Below, piece by piece: positions 16,644 to 27,539 of a stretch of 64,000 nucleotides of DNA; within the stretch, counting starts at the first letter, position 1; each line of letters starts with the position of its first letter. The stretch lies in assembly GCF_040008265.1 (NCBI RefSeq), contig NZ_CP155620.1:1612001-1676000 (forward strand), read 5' to 3'. This DNA is from Campylobacter sp. CCS1377 (lineage in GTDB: Bacteria; Campylobacterota; Campylobacteria; Campylobacterales; Campylobacteraceae). The position numbers and the translations under genes are program-made. The notes beneath the pieces are model-generated. The model searched no databases and was not told where the DNA came from. It worked only from the letters and a program-made list of their open reading frames with translations.

Positions 16644-17548
16644 TCATAGAGAGGAAGCTTTATTTGAAGAGCTAAAAATACCTCCCATATTAGAGTTTAA
16701 AAGTCTGTATTCTTCATTTTTACATAAAATATTATGAGCTTTATCTAAATTCCAAAAAGGAATATTTGCAAACAAATGGCGGATTAAATGATAATTTTCC
16801 TTATGTAAGCCAGTAAAAAATAATTCAATTTTATTGCCAAATCTATTCCAAGATTTTTCTATTTCTCTTTTGTTTTTTATAATAGGAAAATGTTCTGCCA
16901 TCTCTATAAAATGTCCTACCATAGGAAAACTTGTAAGTAAAGGCACAAACCAATACATTAACAAAATATCAAGAACATTAACATAAAAACAAATACCAAA
17001 AATAGCAATCCAAAATAAAATAAGATATTTAATTTCTTTATCCTTAAAATCACCCAAGCGATTTCTTATAAGATAAGAAATAAAATCAAAAGTCTTACCC
17101 AAAAACAAAGGCAAGATAAGGTGCCTAAAAATAAATTCTTTTAAAGAACGGGAAGCAAAAAGCTTTGATTGTATATAAAAATCATAATCAGGATCTTTAT
17201 TTTCAATTCCTAAAAAACCATGATGTTTAATAACATGACTTTGTCTGTATTTTTCAAAAGTCTGAAAAATAAGATATCCGCTTGGATATTTACCTAAAAA
17301 ATCATTTAATTTTCTATTTTTTGCAATATTCTATGGGCTGACTCATGCAAAATAGTCGCTAAAGCCCTTTGTCCCATGCCAATAAATAAAACTGCAAATA
17401 AATACATAAAAATGTTTTGCATAAAACAAGAAATGACTATTATCAAAGTAATTTACCAAAAATCTTATAATACAGCAAAAATTCCATGATAGTTATCAAG
17501 TTTATAAAGTATTTTAAATTCTTTTAGAATAGCTTTTTCAAATAACAT
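16644..17548 (-). pseudogene. Broken fatty acid desaturase-like gene
   Basis: The C-terminal half is an open frame of 156 codons (16644-17114). The upstream part can be read in other frames back to an ATG at 17548. Pieces are 'MLFEKAILKEFKILYKLDNYHG', then 'GMGQRALATILHESAHRI', then 'KLNDFLGKYPSGYLIFQTFEKYRQSHVIKHHGFLG'. The two histidine boxes HESAH and HVIKHHG are those of membrane di-iron fatty acid desaturases and hydroxylases; a further 'HKENYHLIRHL' box lies in the C-terminal piece. At least two frameshifts and two stops separate the pieces. The intact ancestor would have been about 300 aa. Confidence 0.8.
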
Positions 17549-17617
17549 TTTAATCCTAAAAATTATTCATTATATTAACTATATTAAACACAAGACTAAA
17601 ATAGTCTTGTGTCTACC

Positions 17618-19072
17618 TTAACCCATCCAAAAAAGATCGCTAAATTCGTTAAAATTCATTTGCTCTAAGCTTTTTTGATCTTCGCAAATTTGCATGATTT
17701 TTTCGCATTGTTTTGGACTTAAACGCGTAGCAAGATTGGCTTTAAATTTGGCGATTAAAAGAGGGATTCCTTCATTTCTGCGTCTTTTATGTCCTATAGG
17801 GTATTCAACTTCGACTTTTTTTGTGCTTGTGCCATCTTTAAAGAAAACTTGCACGGCATTAGCTATGCTTCTTTTATCACTTTCTAAATACTCTTTTGTA
17901 TAGCGATCATCCACTTCTACTTGCATTTTAGCTCTTAAAGCATCAATTCTTTCATCGCTTGCAACACTATCTTCATAATCATCTGCATTTAAACGTCCAA
18001 ATATAAGCGGCACAGCGACCATATACTGGATACAATGATCTCTATCAGCAGGGTTTGCAAGCTCACCTACTTTATTGATGATGCGATGGCCTGATTCTTG
18101 AGTTGTGATGATGATTTTTTCTATTTGATCCAAACGATCTTTTACCTCATCATGTAAGGCCAAAGCTGCTTCTACTGCGGTTTGTGCGTGAAATTCAGCT
18201 GGGAAAGAAATTTTAAACAAAACATTTTCCATTACATAAGAGCCAAATTCTTGAGGAATAGTGAGTTTTTGTCCTTTCATTTTCACATCTTCATAACCCC
18301 AAAATTTAGCACTTAAAGCTGATGGATAGCCCATCTCTCCTGTTTTAGCTTTTAAAGCAAGATCCACCCCGCGACTTGAAGCATCACCTGCTGCCCAACT
18401 TTTCCTACTACCTGTATTTGGCGCGTGACGATAAGTTCTTAAAGCTCCGCCATCAATAAAGGCATGAGAAATGGCATTGCGAATTTCTTCAAAATTACAA
18501 CCCAAAAGCTTTGCAGCTACTGCAGTACTTGCTATTCTTACAAGTAAAACATGATCCATTCCTACTTTATTAAAGCAATTTTCAAGTGCCAAAACTCCTT
18601 GAATTTCATGAGCTTTTATCATAGCTTCTAACACACATTTTACTTTCAAAGGCTCTTTTCCCTCAGAGATATTTTTACGACTTACATAATCAGCTACCGC
18701 CCAAATCGCACCTAAATTATCACTTGGATGTCCCCATTCAGCTGCAAGCCATGTATCATTAAAATCAAGCCATCTTACCATAGCACCCACATTAAAAGCC
18801 CCGCGGATTGGCTCTAATTGATAAGAAGTTCCAAATACTTTTGCACCTAAAGGTCTAAATTCAGCCCCTTCAACACTTGGCCCTAAAAGCTTAGTGCAAG
18901 CAGGATATTTAAGCGCTAAAAGCCCACAACCTATAGTATCCATTAAACAATATCTAGCCGTTTCTAAAGCCAAATCACTTGTGATTTCAAATTCATCAGC
19001 ATATTTTGCAATTTTTGTCAAAAGTTCATCAAATTCAGGGCGTTTTGCCTCTAAAATTCCCATATCACTCAT
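17618..19072 (-). CDS. prpD: 2-methylcitrate dehydratase
   Basis: A 484-aa MmgE/PrpD family enzyme that dehydrates 2-methylcitrate to 2-methyl-cis-aconitate in the methylcitrate cycle. Characteristic blocks are '[27 protein letters not shown]', '[21 protein letters not shown]' and '[21 protein letters not shown]'. Full length matches the family. GGAG precedes its ATG at 19072. It is the last gene of the prpE-prpB-prpC-prpD operon. The next step, hydration to 2-methylisocitrate, needs an aconitase such as AcnB, which is not in this window. Its first 100 codons are duplicated immediately upstream. Confidence 0.95.
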   Translation of the reverse strand: MSDMGILEAKRPEFDELLTKIAKYADEFEITSDLALETARYCLMDTIGCGLLALKYPACTKLLGPSVEGAEFRPLGAKVFGTSYQLEPIRGAFNVGAMVRWLDFNDTWLAAEWGHPSDNLGAIWAVADYVSRKNISEGKEPLKVKCVLEAMIKAHEIQGVLALENCFNKVGMDHVLLVRIASTAVAAKLLGCNFEEIRNAISHAFIDGGALRTYRHAPNTGSRKSWAAGDASSRGVDLALKAKTGEMGYPSALSAKFWGYEDVKMKGQKLTIPQEFGSYVMENVLFKISFPAEFHAQTAVEAALALHDEVKDRLDQIEKIIITTQESGHRIINKVGELANPADRDHCIQYMVAVPLIFGRLNADDYEDSVASDERIDALRAKMQVEVDDRYTKEYLESDKRSIANAVQVFFKDGTSTKKVEVEYPIGHKRRRNEGIPLLIAKFKANLATRLSPKQCEKIMQICEDQKSLEQMNFNEFSDLFWMG

Positions 19073-19467
19073 TTTTTCTCCTTATCTGTCTTGAATTTTT
19101 ACAAATTTTCTTGGTTCAACCTTACCATAGCACCCACATTAAAAGCCCCGCGGATTGGCTCTAATTGATAAGAAGTTCCAAATACTTTTGCACCTAAAGG
19201 TCTAAATTCAGCCCCTTCAACACTTGGCCCTAAAAGCTTAGTGCAAGCAGGATATTTAAGCGCTAAAAGCCCACAACCTATAGTATCCATTAAACAATAT
19301 CTAGCCGTTTCTAAAGCCAAATCACTTGTGATTTCAAATTCATCAGCATATTTTGCAATTTTTGTCAAAAGTTCATCAAATTCAGGGCGTTTTGCCTCTA
19401 AAATTCCCATATCACTCATTTTTTCTCCTTATCTGTCTTGAATTTTTACAAATTTTCTTGGTTCAAC
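18774..19467. repeat. Perfect 347-bp tandem direct duplication across the prpC-prpD junction
   Basis: Copy 1 (18774-19120) and copy 2 (19121-19467) are identical as far as I can read. Each contains the last ~13 codons of prpC, the prpC-prpD spacer with its ribosome site, and the first 100 codons of prpD. Because the copies abut, prpC stays complete (using copy 2) and prpD stays complete (using copy 1); the extra material is a truncated prpD. No obvious microhomology flanks the ends. Identity implies a recent event, or possibly an assembly error. Confidence 0.9.
19099..19419 (-). pseudogene. N-terminal prpD fragment made by the tandem duplication
   Basis: A 106-codon frame whose first 100 residues are identical to the N-terminus of PrpD, then 'LNQENL' read out of frame from the duplicated end of prpC, then stop. 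It keeps the GGAG ribosome site and ATG, so it is probably translated. It lacks most of the enzyme and should not be active. It could slightly lower translation of the downstream prpD or make an unstable peptide. Confidence 0.88.
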
Positions 19468-20556
19468 GCCTATATATTCGCTACTCGGGCGAATGAGTTT
19501 ATTGTTTGCTCTTTGCTCTTTAATGTGTGCGCACCAACCACTTACGCGACTCATAATAAAAATCGGCGTAAAATACTCAGTCGGAATTCCCATAAAATGA
19601 TAAGCTGAAGCACTATAAAAATCCGCATTTGGCGGCAAACTTGGGCGTTTTTCTTTCATCAAAGCTTCTATAGCTTCGCTGATTTTAAACAATAAATTAT
19701 CGCCCCCTAAATGCTTACTCCATACTTTAATAAGTGCATTTCTAGGATCGCCTCCAAGTCCATAAACACGGTGACCAAAGCCCATTAAAAGCTCTTTATT
19801 TTCCAATTTTTCATTCACGCCCTTAATGGCATCTTCAACACTGTTAAAACTTTGTATCAAATGCATAGCCGCTTCATTTGCTCCACCATGCAAAGGCCCT
19901 CTTAAAGCCCCAATAGCCGCAGCAACTGCACTAAAAATATCACTTTTTGTTGAAGCACAAATTCTAGCTGTAAAAGTCGAAGCATTAAATTCATGCTCTG
20001 CATAAAGGATTAATGAACACTGCATAGCCTTGATAAAGTCTTTTTTTGGGCTCTCAAGTTTTAATTTTTCTAAAAAATATCCCGCTATGCTTGTTTGTTT
20101 AGAGTCAAAATCAATTTCCTTGCCAGAATTCACCCAGTGATGCCAATAGCAAAGCACACTTGGTAAAATTCCTAAAAGTCTGATGATTTTTTCATCTTGG
20201 TTGCTAAAATCTTCATTTTCACCTTCTAAAGCTCCTAATGCTGCAACAGCTGCTTGCATTAAATTCATAGGATGAACTTCTTTTGGAATAGCCTTTAAAA
20301 CACTTTTTAAATTCTCACTCAAAGCTCTTTGAGCAATGATTTTTGTTTTGTAATTTTCTAATTCTTTTGCGTTTGGTAATTCTCCAAATTGAAGCAAGTA
20401 AGCCACTTCTTCAAACTCTGCATTCTGTGCTAATTCTTCTATGCCATATCCATGATAATTTAGCCCATTTCCAAGTCCACAAGTACAAATTGCACTTTGC
20501 CCCGCAATAACTCCTGCTAATCCGCCTTGTTTTTTCTTTGCTTCACTTACACTCAT
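19429..20556 (-). CDS. prpC: 2-methylcitrate synthase
   Basis: A 375-aa citrate-synthase-fold enzyme that condenses propionyl-CoA with oxaloacetate. The active-site regions are visible: '[10 protein letters not shown]' with the first catalytic His, and '[18 protein letters not shown]' with the second. The short length and 'GQSAICTCG' N-terminus place it with methylcitrate synthases (PrpC type) rather than the larger hexameric GltA. It overlaps prpB by 4 bases. Its 3' end lies in copy 2 of the 347-bp duplication but the coding sequence is whole. Confidence 0.94.
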   Translation of the reverse strand: MSVSEAKKKQGGLAGVIAGQSAICTCGLGNGLNYHGYGIEELAQNAEFEEVAYLLQFGELPNAKELENYKTKIIAQRALSENLKSVLKAIPKEVHPMNLMQAAVAALGALEGENEDFSNQDEKIIRLLGILPSVLCYWHHWVNSGKEIDFDSKQTSIAGYFLEKLKLESPKKDFIKAMQCSLILYAEHEFNASTFTARICASTKSDIFSAVAAAIGALRGPLHGGANEAAMHLIQSFNSVEDAIKGVNEKLENKELLMGFGHRVYGLGGDPRNALIKVWSKHLGGDNLLFKISEAIEALMKEKRPSLPPNADFYSASAYHFMGIPTEYFTPIFIMSRVSGWCAHIKEQRANNKLIRPSSEYIGVEPRKFVKIQDR

Positions 20557-21428
20557 TTAGCACTCCTTTTAAATAAATCATCTAATTTTTTCTCATAAGC
20601 ATAATAATCAAGCATTTCATAAAGCTCTTCTCTTGTTTGCATGATATCTAAGACTTCTTTTTGATGTCCATTTTTTAATATGCTTTCATAAACTTGCACT
20701 GCAGCTTTATTCATCGCACGATTTGCGCTTAAAGGATAAAGCACCATTGAAATGCCAACCTTAGCAAGCTCATCGGTGCTAAAATAAGGAGTTTTTCCAA
20801 ATTCAGTGATGTTAGCCAAAACCGGCACTTTAATCACTTTTGTGAATTGCTCGTATTCTTCTAAAGTATGAATGGCTTCTGCAAAAATCATTTCAGCCCC
20901 TGCTTCAACATAAGCTAAAGCCCTTTCAATAGCTCTTTGCTGTCCTTCAATGGCATGTGCATCTGTTCTTGCCATAACAACAAAATCAGGATCGATTTTA
21001 GCATCCATAGCTGCTTTAATGCGATCGCACATTTCTTCTGTGCTTACAAGCTCTTTATTTGGACGATGTCCGCATCTTTTTTGTGCGACTTGATCTTCAA
21101 TGTGTGCGGCTGCTGCACCTGCGCGGATTAATTCCTTAATAGTCCTTGCTATATTAAAAGCTCCACCAAAGCCTGTATCTGCATCAACAAGCAAAGGAGT
21201 ATCCACTCTTGAGCAAATGCGTCTAACATCAATGCAAACTTCTTCAAGTGCGATAATGCCAAGATCAGGCAAGCCATAACTCGCACTTGCCACACCACTT
21301 CCTGATAGATAAAGAGCTTTATGCCCTATTTTTGTAGCTTGCAAAGCTGAATACGCATTAACTGCACCTACTATCATCAAGGGCTTATTTGTTTTAACCA
21401 ATTCTTTAAATTTTTTTCCTGCACTCAT
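20553..21428 (-). CDS. prpB: 2-methylisocitrate lyase
   Basis: A 291-aa member of the isocitrate lyase/PEP mutase family. It splits 2-methylisocitrate to pyruvate and succinate, the last step of the methylcitrate cycle. The active-site loop '[19 protein letters not shown]' contains the KRCGH motif, and 'DADTGFGG' binds magnesium. Length and motifs match PrpB rather than isocitrate lyase. It starts one base after the prpE stop and overlaps prpC by 4 bases, so the genes are tightly coupled. Confidence 0.95.
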   Translation of the reverse strand: MSAGKKFKELVKTNKPLMIVGAVNAYSALQATKIGHKALYLSGSGVASASYGLPDLGIIALEEVCIDVRRICSRVDTPLLVDADTGFGGAFNIARTIKELIRAGAAAAHIEDQVAQKRCGHRPNKELVSTEEMCDRIKAAMDAKIDPDFVVMARTDAHAIEGQQRAIERALAYVEAGAEMIFAEAIHTLEEYEQFTKVIKVPVLANITEFGKTPYFSTDELAKVGISMVLYPLSANRAMNKAAVQVYESILKNGHQKEVLDIMQTREELYEMLDYYAYEKKLDDLFKRSAK

Positions 21429-21429
21429 T

Positions 21430-23337
21430 TTATTTCTCTCCTTTGTTTTTTGGATAGCCTAAAGCATTAATTGCTTTTTCACAATTTTTTAAAACTTTTT
21501 CATCTTCTATAGTGGCTGGAATTTGCAAAGGCAAGCCATCTGCAATTTCTCTTAAATTCTTACGCAAAATTTTTCCACTTCTTGTTTTTGGCAAAGCATC
21601 AACCACAGTAGCAATTTTAAAAGCAGCCACCGCACCAATTTCTTGACGCACCAAAGCAACCACGCCTTCTACTATGCCTCTATGATCTCTTTCGATTCCA
21701 TTTTTTAGCACGATAAAGCCCATAGGAAGTTCGCCTTTTAATTCATCATTTACGCCAATTACCGCACACTCTGCAACATCAGGATGCTTAGAGATAATCT
21801 CTTCCATTTCGCCTGTTGATAGTCTATGCCCTGCGACATTGATAATGCCATCCATTCTGCCTAAAACATAAACATAACCTTCTTTGTCAATATAGCCAGT
21901 ATCTCCGGTTAAATAATATCCTGGGAATTGATCTAAATACCCTCTACGATATCTTTCGTCATTTTCCCAAATTCCCATCAAACAAGCAGGAGGTAAAGGA
22001 AGTTTAAGACATAAAGCACCTTTTTTTCCAGCTCCAAGCTCCTTGCCATTTTCATCTAAAACTTTAAGATTAAAGCCTGGCATAGGTTTTGTTGGACTTC
22101 CTGCTTTAATTACTTGAGGATCTAAACCCATAGGATTTGCCGCGATTGCCCAACCTGTTTCAGTTTGCCACCAATTATCCACAACAGGTTTTTTGGTTAC
22201 TTTTTGTATCCATTTTAAAGTATCACTATCACATCGCTCCCCTGCTACAAAAATCGCTTTTAAGCTTTCAAGATTAAATTTCTTAAGCCATTCTGCTTTT
22301 GGATCTTCTCTTCGAATCGCTCTAAAAGCTGTTGGAGCTGAAAAAAGCACATTAACTTTATACTCATCTATAATTCTCCAAAATGCTGAAGGATTAGGCG
22401 TTCTGACAGGTTTTCCCTCATATACAATAGTGGTGCAACCATTCATCAAAGGTCCATAAACTATATAAGAGTGTCCTACAACCCAACCTACATCTGAAGC
22501 TGTAAAAAATACATCTCCAGCTTTTGCATTATAGATATTATCCATCGACCATTTCATCGCAACAGAATGTCCGCCATTAGATCGAATCACGCCTTTTGGA
22601 GAACCTGTAGTTCCTGAGGTATAAAGTATATAAAGCGGATCTGTTGCCAAAACAGGAACAGGATCAACCCCTCTTGTTTTTTCTTCTTCGCTTTCCCAAT
22701 CTACATCACGCCAAGGAAGCATATTAGCTCTATATTGTGGGCGTTGCCAAATCAAGCAAGTTGTAGGTTTATGAGAACTTTTTTTAATTGCTTCGTCTAA
22801 AATAGGTTTATACTCTATAATATTACTCACTTCAATACCACAGCTTGCACTAATCACAACACGCGGTTTGGCATCTTCTATCCTTGTAGCAAGTTCATGC
22901 GCTGCAAAACCTCCAAATACCACACTGTGAATTGCCCCAAGCCTTGCACAAGCAAGCATAGCAATAACAGCCTCAGGTATCATAGGCATATAAATAACAA
23001 CACGATCTCCTTTAACCACGCCTTTATTTGCTAAAATTCCTGCTACTTTTGCTACACGATCTCTAAGTTGTTTATAAGTATATTTTTTCTTCGTATCTGT
23101 AACTGGTGAATCATAGATCAAAGCAAGCTGATCGCCTCTACCATTGTGAATGTGCAAATCAAGTGCATTATAGCAAGTATTCATACATCCACCTACAAAC
23201 CATCTATAATGCCCATCACTATCATCAAGTACTTTATCCCACTCATTGTACCAATGGACTTTTTTTGCTGCTTCAGCCCAAAATTTTTCAGGAGTAGCTA
23301 AGGACTCTTGATAAGTTTGTTCATAAACACTGCCCAT
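21430..23337 (-). CDS. prpE: Propionyl-CoA synthetase (PrpE-type AMP-forming ligase)
   Basis: A 635-aa acyl-CoA synthetase that activates propionate to propionyl-CoA. The AMP-binding P-loop is '[11 protein letters not shown]', and 'NWWQTETGW' and '[34 protein letters not shown]' are the adenylation and hinge motifs. The acetylatable lysine is in '[12 protein letters not shown]' near the C-terminus. The start '[22 protein letters not shown]' is more PrpE-like than Acs-like, and the operon context agrees. Acetate may be a side substrate. It is the first gene of prpEBCD, with a TATAAT box about 31 bases before the ATG. Confidence 0.9.
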   Translation of the reverse strand: MGSVYEQTYQESLATPEKFWAEAAKKVHWYNEWDKVLDDSDGHYRWFVGGCMNTCYNALDLHIHNGRGDQLALIYDSPVTDTKKKYTYKQLRDRVAKVAGILANKGVVKGDRVVIYMPMIPEAVIAMLACARLGAIHSVVFGGFAAHELATRIEDAKPRVVISASCGIEVSNIIEYKPILDEAIKKSSHKPTTCLIWQRPQYRANMLPWRDVDWESEEEKTRGVDPVPVLATDPLYILYTSGTTGSPKGVIRSNGGHSVAMKWSMDNIYNAKAGDVFFTASDVGWVVGHSYIVYGPLMNGCTTIVYEGKPVRTPNPSAFWRIIDEYKVNVLFSAPTAFRAIRREDPKAEWLKKFNLESLKAIFVAGERCDSDTLKWIQKVTKKPVVDNWWQTETGWAIAANPMGLDPQVIKAGSPTKPMPGFNLKVLDENGKELGAGKKGALCLKLPLPPACLMGIWENDERYRRGYLDQFPGYYLTGDTGYIDKEGYVYVLGRMDGIINVAGHRLSTGEMEEIISKHPDVAECAVIGVNDELKGELPMGFIVLKNGIERDHRGIVEGVVALVRQEIGAVAAFKIATVVDALPKTRSGKILRKNLREIADGLPLQIPATIEDEKVLKNCEKAINALGYPKNKGEK

Positions 23338-23367
23338 GATTTTCCTTTCTTGTAATGTTGAATTTGC

Positions 23368-23373
23368 ATTATA
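23368..23373 (-). promoter_or_regulatory. -10 box of the prpEBCD operon
   Basis: A perfect TATAAT on the minus strand, about 31 bases before the prpE ATG. A candidate operator at 23407-23420 is centred roughly 50 bp upstream of the expected start point, a position typical of activator sites. Confidence 0.65.
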
Positions 23374-23406
23374 AAGCTTTTGAAAAAAAAATTAAATGCT
23401 TTATTT

Positions 23407-23420
23407 TGTTACATAATGTA
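23407..23420. promoter_or_regulatory. Candidate operator, copy 1 (prpE side)
   Basis: TGTTACATAATGTA, with the palindromic core TACAT-A-ATGTA. A near copy is at 23543-23556 (TGTTACATAAAGTA), differing at one position. Two matching 14-mers in a 244-bp divergent gap between an operon and a likely regulator suggest binding sites for that regulator. Confidence 0.5.
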
Positions 23421-23541
23421 TAAATTTTAAACTGCTTTGATAATTTATGTATATTTTTTGTGCATTTTTTATATTTTTGTTTAATTATTTGTTAAAATTT
23501 TTTCAAAAATCTACAAAATAAAAAAGGAATAAATCATAAAA

Positions 23542-23589
23542 ATGTTACATAAAGTAATTATATCTGCCCAAAGAATTCAAAATGCTTAG
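23542..23589 (+). other. Short upstream frame overlapping the regulator start
   Basis: ATG at 23542 opens a 15-codon frame (MLHKVIISAQRIQNA) whose TAG (23587-23589) overlaps the regulator's start region at 23582. AAGGA lies 12-13 bases before this ATG, whereas the regulator ATG itself has no clear ribosome site. It may couple or limit translation of the regulator. Confidence 0.35.
23543..23556. promoter_or_regulatory. Candidate operator, copy 2 (regulator side)
   Basis: TGTTACATAAAGTA lies 25 bp before the regulator ATG, downstream of a likely extended -10 (TGTTAAAAT at 23490-23498). In that position a bound protein would block its own transcription, which suggests autorepression. Confidence 0.5.
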
Positions 23590-24517
23590 CTCTCTTGATA
23601 AATTATCAGAAATTTTTAAAAAATCTGGCTTAAGTATGAGTAAATTTGCAACAGTTTTGGAAAAAGATCGCAGAACAATAGCAAATTGGCTTGAAAAAAA
23701 TACAAAAAAAGAATTAGATGGTAAGGTAAAAGAAAAAATTTGTGAAGTTTTTCGCTATCCCATCGAAATCTGGGACAGTAAAGACTTTGATTTTTATCAA
23801 CTTTTAAACAATATTAAAAATGATGAAATTCGTATTATTGATGAAGGATATATCGGTGGTTTAAAATATATTTTTGAGAACGAAAATGAGGGTTCTTTGA
23901 TACTTCATCCTGCCTTTCCAAATCCCGCTTATAGAGATTTTATTGTGCCTTTTATCTATAAAGATATTGACAATGAGGAAACTAAAATTTTTCGCTCCAA
24001 ACGCGGAGAAAAAATGCGAGCTTATTCTTTTGGAGCTAGCGAGTGGTATTCGATTAAGTCTTTACTTGAATTTTGCTTTTCCCCTATAGGAAATTTCTAC
24101 ACCAAAGAACAAAAAATCAAAATTTTAGAACTTATGATACATACTTTTAAAGATAATTTGAATAAATCATTATATTTCTTTGATTCTTATGATAAGAAAA
24201 TTTATGGGCTTGATATGTTTTATCTTTCTATTAATATTAAAGAAAATTCTATGTTTTTTAAAGCCCCGCTTGAAATGTTGATTATAGAAATTCGTAACAC
24301 AATGCTTATAAGAAAAATACACCATCATTATACTAATGCAAAAGAATGCCCTACTCATATAGATCCTAAAGATGCAAGCATTATTATGGAAATTTTGTTG
24401 TATTGCTTAAAAGAAGATTTTGATCTTTTGCAAAGTTGTAAAATTATAGATGAAAAAACTATTTATGGAAATCTTTTTACAAAGGTTTTAAGCTTGGAAC
24501 TTAAAAATAAAATATGA
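23582..24517 (+). CDS. HTH regulator divergent from prpEBCD, probable propionate-operon regulator
   Basis: A 311-aa soluble protein. The N-terminal ~60 residues form a helix-turn-helix of the XRE/Cro kind ('GLSMSKFATVLEKDRRTIANWLEK'). The remaining ~240 residues match no domain I recognise; they are helix-rich with many aromatic and basic residues and could sense a ligand such as propionyl-CoA or methylcitrate. It differs from the sigma54-type PrpR of enterobacteria and from GntR-type regulators often beside prp genes. Divergent position and paired operator-like sites support a local role. The ATG at 23582 is forced by an upstream in-frame stop. Confidence 0.7.
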   Translation: MLSSLDKLSEIFKKSGLSMSKFATVLEKDRRTIANWLEKNTKKELDGKVKEKICEVFRYPIEIWDSKDFDFYQLLNNIKNDEIRIIDEGYIGGLKYIFENENEGSLILHPAFPNPAYRDFIVPFIYKDIDNEETKIFRSKRGEKMRAYSFGASEWYSIKSLLEFCFSPIGNFYTKEQKIKILELMIHTFKDNLNKSLYFFDSYDKKIYGLDMFYLSINIKENSMFFKAPLEMLIIEIRNTMLIRKIHHHYTNAKECPTHIDPKDASIIMEILLYCLKEDFDLLQSCKIIDEKTIYGNLFTKVLSLELKNKI

Positions 24518-24524
24518 TTAAATT

Positions 24525-25274
24525 TTAAAAACTTTCAACCATATAAAGATAAGCTGGGGTATTGATTTTTGCATAAGGTTCTATATAAGCAACTTGATAC
24601 ATATCTTCATCTATAATTTTTGTAATTTTACCCACAGGAACTCCAGGGAAAAATATCTCATCTAAGCCACTAGTTACAACCTCATCACCGACTTGAACCT
24701 TTGCCCATTTGGGAATAAATTTAACCATAGCCCTATCATTTTGTCCTTGTACCAAACCAGGCAGACGATCTTTACCTATATACACAGAAAAAACGCATTG
24801 CTCATCGCCTTGTAATAGACCCATTAGTCGATCTTCTTTATTGATCGCAATACCTGCTGTGTAGCCTTTATAAATCAGTCCCCTATTTCTATCATGCTCT
24901 CTAATAAAAGAATTAAGCCACACCTTTTTATAATCACCCACTTGCACATACGAAATCGCTCTAACTAAAGACACTTTAGGAAAATATTGACTAGAATTTC
25001 TATCTTCTAGAATTTGATTTAAATCATTACTAAGCGAAGATACTAAAATACTTGTTTTTCTAAGCTCTTCATTTTCACTTCGCAAATTTCGAATCTCATC
25101 GGCTTGATCGAAATGCTCATTAAATTTATTTTTTAAATACTCAATGAAGTCATAAAAGCTTGTAATCACAACATCATTGGTATTTAAAATATTTTTCTTA
25201 ATCACTCCCCCATAATAAAAAGAAATAAATACTAAAAAAGATAAAATTAAAACATTACGAATTTTATTCTTCAT
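24525..25274 (-). CDS. mreC: Rod shape-determining protein MreC
   Basis: A 249-aa bitopic inner-membrane protein that links MreB to the periplasmic cell-wall synthesis machinery. It has one N-terminal membrane span (about residues 8-26), a coiled coil ('[20 protein letters not shown]') and a beta-rich domain with '[14 protein letters not shown]' and '[18 protein letters not shown]', the MreC hallmark. It overlaps mreB by 11 bases and is the last gene of the fabZ-lpxA-clpX-mreB-mreC run. Its function in a spiral bacterium is probably elongation. Confidence 0.93.
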   Translation of the reverse strand: MKNKIRNVLILSFLVFISFYYGGVIKKNILNTNDVVITSFYDFIEYLKNKFNEHFDQADEIRNLRSENEELRKTSILVSSLSNDLNQILEDRNSSQYFPKVSLVRAISYVQVGDYKKVWLNSFIREHDRNRGLIYKGYTAGIAINKEDRLMGLLQGDEQCVFSVYIGKDRLPGLVQGQNDRAMVKFIPKWAKVQVGDEVVTSGLDEIFFPGVPVGKITKIIDEDMYQVAYIEPYAKINTPAYLYMVESF

Positions 25275-26304
25275 TTGTTAATTGCTGCAATAATGAAATT
25301 TCCTCCAAAGCTTTACCTGTGCCTTTTGCAACTGCAAGCAAAGGTTCATCTGCAATATAAACAGGAAGTTTGACAATTTCAGATAAATACTTATCAAGCC
25401 CACGGATCAAAGCTCCACCACCTGTTAAAACCACGCCATTTTCTACTATATCACTTGCTAAATCAGGCGGCATCATTTCAAGTACTGTTTTTAAAGCATC
25501 GGCAATTTCTTTTAAATGCTCTCTCATAGCCTCTCTTACATCTTCACTTGTAAGCTCTATACGACTCAAAAGTCCGCTAACTTGATCGCGTCCTTTTACT
25601 ATCATAGATAATTCTTTGGTAAGTTGCACAGCTGAACCAATTGTAATTTTAATTTCTTCACCTGTTCTCTCACCTATAACAAGATTGTATTTTTCTTTGA
25701 CATAATTAACTATACTCATATCAAATTTATCGCCGGCTGTACGAATAGATTTTGAAATCACAAGTCCGCCCAAAGAAATCACGCCAATTTCAGTTGTTCC
25801 ACCACCAATATCTACAACTAAATTTCCTTTAGGTTCTTGTATAGGTAAATTTGCTCCAATAGCTGCCGCCATAGGTTCTTCAATCAAAAATACCTCTCTA
25901 GCCCCTGCACTTAAAGCACTTTCTCTTACAGCCTTTCTTTCCACTTGAGTTAAACCATACGGCACTGAAATGATAATCCTAGGACGTAAAAAGCTTTTTC
26001 TGCGGTGTGTTTTTTCTATAAAATAGCGGATCATTTTTTCAGTCATATCAAAATCAGCAATAACGCCATCTTTCATAGGACGAATAGCTTCAATATTTCC
26101 TGGGGTTTTGCCCACCATATCTTTTGCTTCTTTACCTACGGCAAGAATTCTTACTTTCCCACCGTATTTCTCTCTTTCAATAGCCACAACCGAAGGCTCG
26201 TTAATTACTACGCCCTTGTCTTTAACCAATACCAAAGTATTAGCCGTTCCTAAATCTATACCCATATCACTAGAAAAAAAACCTATAAGCTGATCTAATA
26301 TCAT
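25264..26304 (-). CDS. mreB: Rod shape-determining protein MreB
   Basis: A 346-aa actin-fold ATPase forming membrane-associated filaments that direct lateral wall synthesis. Actin signatures are present: phosphate 1 '[12 protein letters not shown]', phosphate 2 '[20 protein letters not shown]' and the adenosine motif '[15 protein letters not shown]'. Length is normal. It overlaps clpX by 4 bases (ATGA) and mreC by 11. Confidence 0.97.
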   Translation of the reverse strand: MILDQLIGFFSSDMGIDLGTANTLVLVKDKGVVINEPSVVAIEREKYGGKVRILAVGKEAKDMVGKTPGNIEAIRPMKDGVIADFDMTEKMIRYFIEKTHRRKSFLRPRIIISVPYGLTQVERKAVRESALSAGAREVFLIEEPMAAAIGANLPIQEPKGNLVVDIGGGTTEIGVISLGGLVISKSIRTAGDKFDMSIVNYVKEKYNLVIGERTGEEIKITIGSAVQLTKELSMIVKGRDQVSGLLSRIELTSEDVREAMREHLKEIADALKTVLEMMPPDLASDIVENGVVLTGGGALIRGLDKYLSEIVKLPVYIADEPLLAVAKGTGKALEEISLLQQLTNEE

Positions 26305-27539
26305 ACTGCACCTTTTTGTTTTGTTTGTGTTTTAATCAATAAAGCCTTTGCGCCTTTACTTACTACATCTTTTGTGATGATAATATCATAATTTTTGTAT
26401 TCTGGTAGTTCAAACATCAAATCCACCATTATCTCTTCTATAATGCTTCTAAGCCCTCTTGCTCCAGTTTTTCTCTCCAAAGAAAGTCTTGCAATTTCTC
26501 TTAAAGCATCGTCTTCAAATTTTAATCTCACTCCATCGATGGTAAAAAGCTTTTGATATTGCTTAATAATCGCATTTTTAGGTTCTGTTAAAATTCGCAC
26601 CATGTCATCTTCATTTAGCTCATTTAAAGATGCAATCACATGTAATCTACCAATAAGCTCCGGAATAAGTCCAAAATGCACTAAATCATCAGGTTCAATT
26701 TTTTCCAGTAAAGCCTTATTGCTTTCTTTGTTTTTATCATCAAAAAATCCAACCACCTTATCGCCAAGTTTGCGTTTTAGTATAGTTTCAAGTCCATCAA
26801 AAGCGCCACCACATACAAATAAAATGTTCGAAGTGTCAATTTGTATAAAATCTTGATTTGGATGTTTTCTACCACCTTTTGGTGGTATATTAACTAAGCT
26901 TCCTTCGATAATTTTAAGCAAGGCTTGTTGCACGCCTTCACCACTTACATCACGAGTGATGGAACGATTTTCACTCATTCTAGCAATTTTATCAATCTCA
27001 TCAATAAAAACTATACCTTTTTGTGCTCTTTGTACATCTCCATCTGCAGCTTGTAACAAACGCGTTAAGATATTCTCCACATCTTCTCCTACATAACCTG
27101 CTTCTGTTAAAGAAGTCGCATCGCAAATGGCTATAGGTACATCTAAGAATTTAGCCAAAGTTTGCGCAAGTAATGTTTTTCCGCTTCCTGTAGGACCAAT
27201 AAGTAAAATATTTGACTTAAAAAGTTCGGTATCATCGTCTTCTAAATCTGCTCTAAAAAGTCTTTTATAGTGATTATAAACCCCTACGCTAAAGATTTTT
27301 TTAGCTCTATCTTGCCCTATTACATACTTATCTAAATGCGCTTTGAGCTCCTTTGGAGTGATGCTAGAAAAATCCTTTGGCGTGTATTCATCATTTTGCT
27401 TAGGCTCTTCTTCTCCATAAATTAAATTATAAGCACCTTGCACGCAATATTCGCAAATAAAAGCATTATCATAATCATTAGTTAAAATTCTTCTCTCATC
27501 GCTTTCAATTTCATTGCAAAAACTACATCTTTTAACCAT
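26301..27539 (-). CDS. clpX: ATP-dependent Clp protease ATP-binding subunit ClpX
   Basis: A 412-aa AAA+ unfoldase that recognises substrates and feeds them to ClpP. The N-terminal zinc domain has two CxxC pairs at residues 5/8 and 29/32. Walker A is GPTGSGKT at 115-122, Walker B is '[10 protein letters not shown]', and the ClpP-contacting loop is 'LIGRLHVI' in place of the usual IGF-containing sequence nearby. Arginine finger and sensor II ('[12 protein letters not shown]') are present. It overlaps lpxA by 8 bases and mreB by 4. Confidence 0.96.
   Translation of the reverse strand: MVKRCSFCNEIESDERRILTNDYDNAFICEYCVQGAYNLIYGEEEPKQNDEYTPKDFSSITPKELKAHLDKYVIGQDRAKKIFSVGVYNHYKRLFRADLEDDDTELFKSNILLIGPTGSGKTLLAQTLAKFLDVPIAICDATSLTEAGYVGEDVENILTRLLQAADGDVQRAQKGIVFIDEIDKIARMSENRSITRDVSGEGVQQALLKIIEGSLVNIPPKGGRKHPNQDFIQIDTSNILFVCGGAFDGLETILKRKLGDKVVGFFDDKNKESNKALLEKIEPDDLVHFGLIPELIGRLHVIASLNELNEDDMVRILTEPKNAIIKQYQKLFTIDGVRLKFEDDALREIARLSLERKTGARGLRSIIEEIMVDLMFELPEYKNYDIIITKDVVSKGAKALLIKTQTKQKGAV

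Noticed and set aside
21430-23337. Acetyl-CoA synthetase acs rather than prpE
   Set aside because: Operon position with prpBCD and the N-terminal sequence favour a propionyl-CoA synthetase; acetate activity remains possible.
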